Assembly (NCBI GenBank): GCA_903899015.1
Contig: CAIUHP010000078.1
Location: forward strand, 96,819 to 160,818
Direction: 5' to 3'
DNA length: 64,000 nucleotides
Source: an uncultured Armatimonadota bacterium
GTDB taxonomy: Bacteria > Armatimonadota > Fimbriimonadia > Fimbriimonadales > Fimbriimonadaceae
Shown here: positions 60,646-64,000 of the stretch, piece after piece
Position numbering within the stretch: position 1 is the stretch's first letter
How the letters are laid out: each line of letters begins with the position of its first letter
The notes under the pieces: model-generated
Told to the model about the DNA's origin: nothing
Databases searched by the model: none
Seen by the model: only the letters and a program-made list of their open reading frames with translations
Position numbers and translations under genes: made by a program

Positions 60646-61623
60646 CTACGCGAGGGCTTCTTGGATGTAGGATAGGTCGTCGGCGGTGAGGGTCCGACCG
60701 GCACCGACCAGGTTGACACTGACTTGGCGCTCATTTCGGAATCCGGGAATGACACAGGCTACGTGAGGCTGAGCGAGGACATAGTTGAGAGCGACGGAGG
60801 CAAGGTCTTCGATGCTATCGCCAAACCTGGCTTTGAGTTTCGCTAGCTTCGGCTTTAATTCGGCAATGGCCTCCGCGGAAAAGGCTCTCGAATTCTGTCG
60901 GTGATCGCCAGGCTCAAATTGAGGTGGCTTACTCGGATCATATTTGTCCAACAATCGGGCTTGAGCAAGTGGGCTAAAGGCCACAAAGGTCATACCTTCC
61001 TGCGCCATCAACTCGCTAACTGGCGAGCCAGGGCGGATAAATTGATCGTCGAGCGCATGAGCCCAGCTCTGAAGAACCGATGGTCGAACCTTGGGCGTTA
61101 TCCGCAGGAAATCGTCGGAAGAGTATGCCGACTGCCCTTTGATGCGCACCTTCCCTTCTTCCACAAGTCGGTCCATTGTCGCAACCGCGTCGTCCAGATA
61201 CATATCGGACTCACCGAAGCTTCCATGATGGAAGTAGTAGATATCGATCACGTCTCGACCCAAGTTGATCAAGGATTGCTCGCATTGATGTCGAATATGA
61301 GCTGGTTCGTAGGCATGAGCGGCGGTACCGGGGAAGTGTCCGACCTTGGTTGCGACCACGTAATCGTTTGTATTCAGTCCGAGCTTCACAAAAGCCCGTC
61401 GCAACATCTGCTCGGCTTTGCCGTTGCCGTAGACATCCGCATTATCAAAATGATTGACGCCGGCATCGATTCCGGTTTTGATCGCACGAATGATTTCGTC
61501 TTCATCAACATTCGCCCAACCGTTCGGGTTTCCGTTGACCCAATTCAGGCCACCCATCGTCCAGCAACCCAGGCTAATCTCTGAAACGAGAACGCCCGTT
61601 CTTCCCAGCTCACGCATTTCCAT
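60646..61623 (-). CDS. aldo/keto reductase
   Basis: A 325-residue NADPH-dependent TIM-barrel oxidoreductase. MRELGRTGVLVSEISLGCWTMGG opens the barrel (given in parts: LGRTGVLVSEISLG). The catalytic tetrad residues fall in HFDNADVYGNGKAE (Asp, Tyr), VATKVGH (Lys) and DIYYFHHGS (His). The YGNGKAEQML and FSPLAQARLL segments match the AKR general family. It begins four bases after the GNAT stop and is in the same operon. Substrate not assigned. Confidence 0.93.
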   Translation of the reverse strand: MEMRELGRTGVLVSEISLGCWTMGGLNWVNGNPNGWANVDEDEIIRAIKTGIDAGVNHFDNADVYGNGKAEQMLRRAFVKLGLNTNDYVVATKVGHFPGTAAHAYEPAHIRHQCEQSLINLGRDVIDIYYFHHGSFGESDMYLDDAVATMDRLVEEGKVRIKGQSAYSSDDFLRITPKVRPSVLQSWAHALDDQFIRPGSPVSELMAQEGMTFVAFSPLAQARLLDKYDPSKPPQFEPGDHRQNSRAFSAEAIAELKPKLAKLKARFGDSIEDLASVALNYVLAQPHVACVIPGFRNERQVSVNLVGAGRTLTADDLSYIQEALA

Positions 61624-61627
61624 GCCT

Positions 61628-62038
61628 TTAAGCTTGGCACGACTGGCGGCGATAATTCCGGTAAATCATGCCCTGATAGGGTCGCATTCCCACCTTCTCA
61701 TAAAACGGCTGGACATCCTCATCGCACATGAGGTCGACCATATACAAATGCTGTAGTTTTTCGAGCATGAGCCTTACAAGCTCGCTACCAATTCCCGCTC
61801 CGCGATGCTCCGTAAGCACTTCGAGGTGCGGAATATACGCACTAGAAATTCCATCTGAGATGGACGTTATGAAGCCTACGACTCGAAAGGGCTCCGGTTC
61901 AATGGCCAATACGACATGTGCGCTCCCTTGAAGAATTGCAAGATGTCGCTCGGGGCATGGTGGGCAGGGCCACCCTTCAAAAAAACCGACCAGGTGTTCG
62001 GGAGTCACACCTTCTAAACTGTCTGTGTACGCAATCAT
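61628..62038 (-). CDS. GNAT-family N-acetyltransferase
   Basis: A 136-residue acyltransferase-like protein. The acetyl-CoA pyrophosphate-binding loop is LTEHRGAGIGSELVRLML (about 74-91), and the C-terminal FYEKVGMRPYQGMIYR is typical. The acceptor is unknown. Its ATG overlaps the ABC exporter stop (ATGA), so the two are translationally coupled. Confidence 0.9.
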   Translation of the reverse strand: MIAYTDSLEGVTPEHLVGFFEGWPCPPCPERHLAILQGSAHVVLAIEPEPFRVVGFITSISDGISSAYIPHLEVLTEHRGAGIGSELVRLMLEKLQHLYMVDLMCDEDVQPFYEKVGMRPYQGMIYRNYRRQSCQA

Positions 62039-63807
62039 TTGCTTAGTACGTTTTCAAACGTGCCATTTGCGGCCTCGTTTTGATCTTCAAACTGAATGTG
62101 ATAAAGGCGAGCATATTCCCCGTCGAGTGCGAGCAATTCGGAGTGCGTGCCTCGCTCAACAATGCTGCCACCCTGAAGCACCAGGATTTGATCCGCCGCC
62201 TGAATGGTTGACAATCGGTGAGCCACTGCAAATGTGGTTCTTCCCTTCATCAAAGGCACCAGAGCAGATTGGATGAGTCGCTCGGAACTCGTGTCGAGCG
62301 CGGACGTTGCTTCGTCTAAAATCAAAATTCGAGGGTCCTTCAGGATCGCTCGGGCAATGGCGATACGTTGCTTTTCACCTCCGGAAAGCTTGTATCCACG
62401 CTCGCCAACAACCGTATCGTACTTCTCAGGCAGTGACGCAATATGGTCGTGAATCGCAGCGGCTCTTGCGGCCGATTCAAGCTCCTCATCACTGGCATCG
62501 GGATTGCCATAGCGTAAGTTCTCTCGAATCGTGTCGTGCACCAAATAAGTTTCTTGGGTGACCACCGCAATTGCTCGACCGAGCGACTCCAGTTTAATTT
62601 GTTTAACGTCGTGGCCATCGATGGAGATCAAACCTTCATCGGTATCGTAAAGCCGCGGAATCAGATACGTCAAAGTGGTTTTGCCCGAACCAGATGCGCC
62701 GACCAGCGCCACGAGTTGGCCCGCCTTGGCATCAAGCGACACTCCGTTCAAGGTCGGCTGTTCCTGGCTCTCATCGTATCGGAACGAAACGTTGTCAAAG
62801 CGGACATTGCCCACGACCTGGCTGGGTGAGAGTTCGAGTGCATCGGGAGCATCCTTGATGTCCTGCGGCATGTCCATGTACTCGAAAATTCGATCGAACA
62901 ATGCCAACGCGCTCGTCACTTCAACCTGAACGTTGAGCAAACTCGTTAAAGGGAAGAAAAGCCGTGCCTGGAGGGAGGTGAAAGCGACAATCGTTCCGAT
63001 CGTTAAGCCCGCGTCTCCGCGTCCGATAACGAGGTAACCGGCAAGCCAGTAAACCAAAACGGGCGTGATCGAGAAGGTCAGTCCGATCATGTTGAAAAAG
63101 ACCTTCATGATCATCGTCATTTTCACGCTGGTCTCGGTCATTTTTTCGTTTTCGGACTTGAATTTCTTCAAAGCAAGTCCTTGACGTCCGCTTGTTTTGG
63201 TCAATAGAACGCCTGAAACGGAAAGAGTCTCGTTCATCGTGGCGTTCAAGTCCGCTAACTGAGATTGAATCTGCGTGCGGTATTTCCGGAGTCCATCGCC
63301 CACCTTTGCTGACAAGAATGCAAACAGAGGCAAGATTCCCACCGACAGCAGGGTCAACCGCCAATCCATGACGATCATCGCAATCAGGGTCGAAATGACG
63401 GTCGTTACGTTGGAAAGAACGTTCGCGGCGGTATCGCTTACTACCGATTGAACGCCACCGATGTCATTTGCTAGTCGCGACTGAATTTCGCCCGTTCGCG
63501 TGCCAGTGAAAAACTTCAACGACATCCCTTGAAGATGGTCGTAAAGGTTATTTCGAAGATCTTGCATGATCTTCTGCCCGACCAGAACACTCAAATAGGC
63601 AAATCCTAATCCAAGACCGAGCGCCCCTAAAGTCGCTAAGAGGGTGAAGATGCTGTAGTTGGTGACGATATCAAGGTGCTTCTTGATAAGACCTTCGTTA
63701 ACGATGATCTTGAGAAAGAACGGTGAGAGAAGCCCCAGACCTGCAGAGATGAGCACCAAAATGGCGATCCAAATCACTCGGAGCTTGTACGGCGCAAATA
63801 GCCCCAT
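62035..63807 (-). CDS. ABC exporter, fused membrane and ATPase domains (MsbA/lipid or multidrug type)
   Basis: A 590-residue half-transporter. Six transmembrane helices (about 1-300) and an ATPase domain (about 335-580) with Walker A GASGSGKTTL, Q-loop VVTQETYLVHD, signature LSGGEKQRIAIARAIL, Walker B ILDEATSALD and H-loop VAHRLST. It probably exports a lipid or drug as a homodimer. ATG 63807 is the first canonical start. The frame stays open for about 27 more codons upstream with protein-like sequence (EHSSGSKGPAKPIGKATLGR) that resembles the normal cytosolic N-terminus of these exporters but lacks ATG/GTG/TTG; an adjacent IS element may have removed the original start. Confidence 0.94.
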   Translation of the reverse strand: MGLFAPYKLRVIWIAILVLISAGLGLLSPFFLKIIVNEGLIKKHLDIVTNYSIFTLLATLGALGLGLGFAYLSVLVGQKIMQDLRNNLYDHLQGMSLKFFTGTRTGEIQSRLANDIGGVQSVVSDTAANVLSNVTTVISTLIAMIVMDWRLTLLSVGILPLFAFLSAKVGDGLRKYRTQIQSQLADLNATMNETLSVSGVLLTKTSGRQGLALKKFKSENEKMTETSVKMTMIMKVFFNMIGLTFSITPVLVYWLAGYLVIGRGDAGLTIGTIVAFTSLQARLFFPLTSLLNVQVEVTSALALFDRIFEYMDMPQDIKDAPDALELSPSQVVGNVRFDNVSFRYDESQEQPTLNGVSLDAKAGQLVALVGASGSGKTTLTYLIPRLYDTDEGLISIDGHDVKQIKLESLGRAIAVVTQETYLVHDTIRENLRYGNPDASDEELESAARAAAIHDHIASLPEKYDTVVGERGYKLSGGEKQRIAIARAILKDPRILILDEATSALDTSSERLIQSALVPLMKGRTTFAVAHRLSTIQAADQILVLQGGSIVERGTHSELLALDGEYARLYHIQFEDQNEAANGTFENVLSK

Positions 63808-63880
63808 AACTCGCCCCAGAGTCGCCTTCCCGATAGGCTTGGCCGGCCCTTTGCTTCCACTGGAGTGCTCCTCAGAAATC

Positions 63881-64000
63881 TGTACCAGCCGTTAGATTAG
63901 TCTCCTCGTCTTGAAGACGTAAGGAGTTGCATTGAAGAAATCAAAGTTCACTGAGGATCAGATTGTAAAGATCCTTTCTGAGGCCTCTCGCGGCGAGAAG
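63881..64000 (+). mobile_element. probable left end of an IS3-family insertion sequence (runs off window)
   Basis: The transposase orfA-like start at 63932 and the TGT-beginning sequence at 63881 (TGTACCAGCCGTTAGATTAG) are consistent with an IS3-type terminus about 50 bp before orfA, as is common in this family. The right end and target duplication lie outside the window, so boundaries are inferred. It abuts the 5' end of the ABC exporter gene. Confidence 0.5.
63932..64000 (+). CDS. IS3-type transposase OrfA, N-terminal fragment
   Basis: Only 23 codons are inside the window. TTG 63932 is preceded by AAGGAG at the right distance. The peptide KKSKFTEDQIVKILSEAS, followed by RGEK, closely matches the N-terminal helix-turn-helix of IS3-family OrfA proteins (usual form K-S-R-F-T-E-E-Q-I). 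The rest of the element is outside. Confidence 0.8.
   Translation, partial: MKKSKFTEDQIVKILSEASRGEK

Noticed and set aside
1..64000. CRISPR array, prophage, toxin-antitoxin or defence island
   Set aside because: No regularly spaced long repeats, no phage structural or Cas-like genes, and only ordinary metabolic, transport and housekeeping genes; the sole mobile signal is the IS3-type edge.

Overview
The window looks like chromosomal DNA of a free-living, carbohydrate-degrading bacterium, most likely an Armatimonadota of the Fimbriimonadia type. The main clues are two pseudopilin-like proteins with the N-terminal '[19 protein letters not shown]' segment and a C-terminal H-x9-(D/E)G motif, many secreted glycosidases, a dockerin-bearing repeat protein, acyl-ACP desaturase, mixed Shine-Dalgarno and apparently leaderless starts, and frequent GTG/TTG starts. 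The taxonomic call is inference; no rRNA or tRNA is present to anchor it.

Layout. 1-2.6 kb: the 5' part of an RND/HlyD adaptor, a DUF4337-type membrane protein and a cation diffusion facilitator behind a structured leader. 2.7-7.1 kb: three co-directional genes (TIM-barrel glycosidase-like protein, enolase-superfamily sugar-acid dehydratase, ceramidase-like protein lacking two expected zinc ligands). 7.2-9.6 kb: fasciclin-domain protein and release factor RF3. 10.0-16.7 kb: branched-chain amino acid locus ilvB-ilvN-ilvC-(ABC ATPase)-(methyltransferase)-ilvD, preceded by a Leu-rich leader peptide and a mutually exclusive antiterminator/terminator; then gltB (16.9-21.4 kb). 21.4-25.0 kb: a cobalt/nickel ECF transporter with CbiM, PDGLE-like and CbiQ parts fused in one polypeptide, behind a structured leader, and a Tat-type ferritin-like protein. 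25.3-35.4 kb: a dehydrogenase, two GH13 amylase loci each linked to a pseudopilin gene, a sulfotransferase and a LacI regulator with tandem palindromic operators. 35.6-41.9 kb: alcohol dehydrogenase, M42 peptidase, cyclophilin, acyl-ACP desaturase, UppS and a mutarotase-like protein. 42-51.1 kb: a giant sortilin-like/dockerin protein, GH27 alpha-galactosidase and a ribose/galactose-type ABC importer. 51.2-64 kb: creatininase-like protein, kynureninase, MocA-type dehydrogenase plus SDR, FUSC transporter, MbfA-like iron exporter, RecQ, an ABC exporter/GNAT/aldo-keto reductase operon, and the start of an IS3-type transposase at the edge.

How it fits together. Extracellular glycan degradation (two amylases, alpha-galactosidase, GH-like proteins) feeds sugar uptake (the Rbs/Mgl-type importer) and sugar-acid/inositol-type oxidation (Gfo/Idh/MocA proteins, SDR, enolase-superfamily dehydratase). 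Nitrogen assimilation and branched-chain amino acid synthesis lie side by side. Metal handling recurs (CDF exporter, Co/Ni importer, ferritin-like protein, MbfA-like exporter).

Most notable non-coding signals: (i) a complete-looking leucine attenuator ahead of ilvB; (ii) an array of five 11-bp direct repeats carrying GATCAT about 85 bp upstream of the fasciclin gene, and a three-unit array with the same motif and period about 85 bp upstream of the ferritin-like gene, suggesting one helically phased regulator; (iii) a 17-bp stem RNA plus terminator in the leader of the Co/Ni transporter; (iv) two perfect 14-bp palindromes at the LacI promoter. No CRISPR array, tRNA, rRNA or complete mobile element was found.
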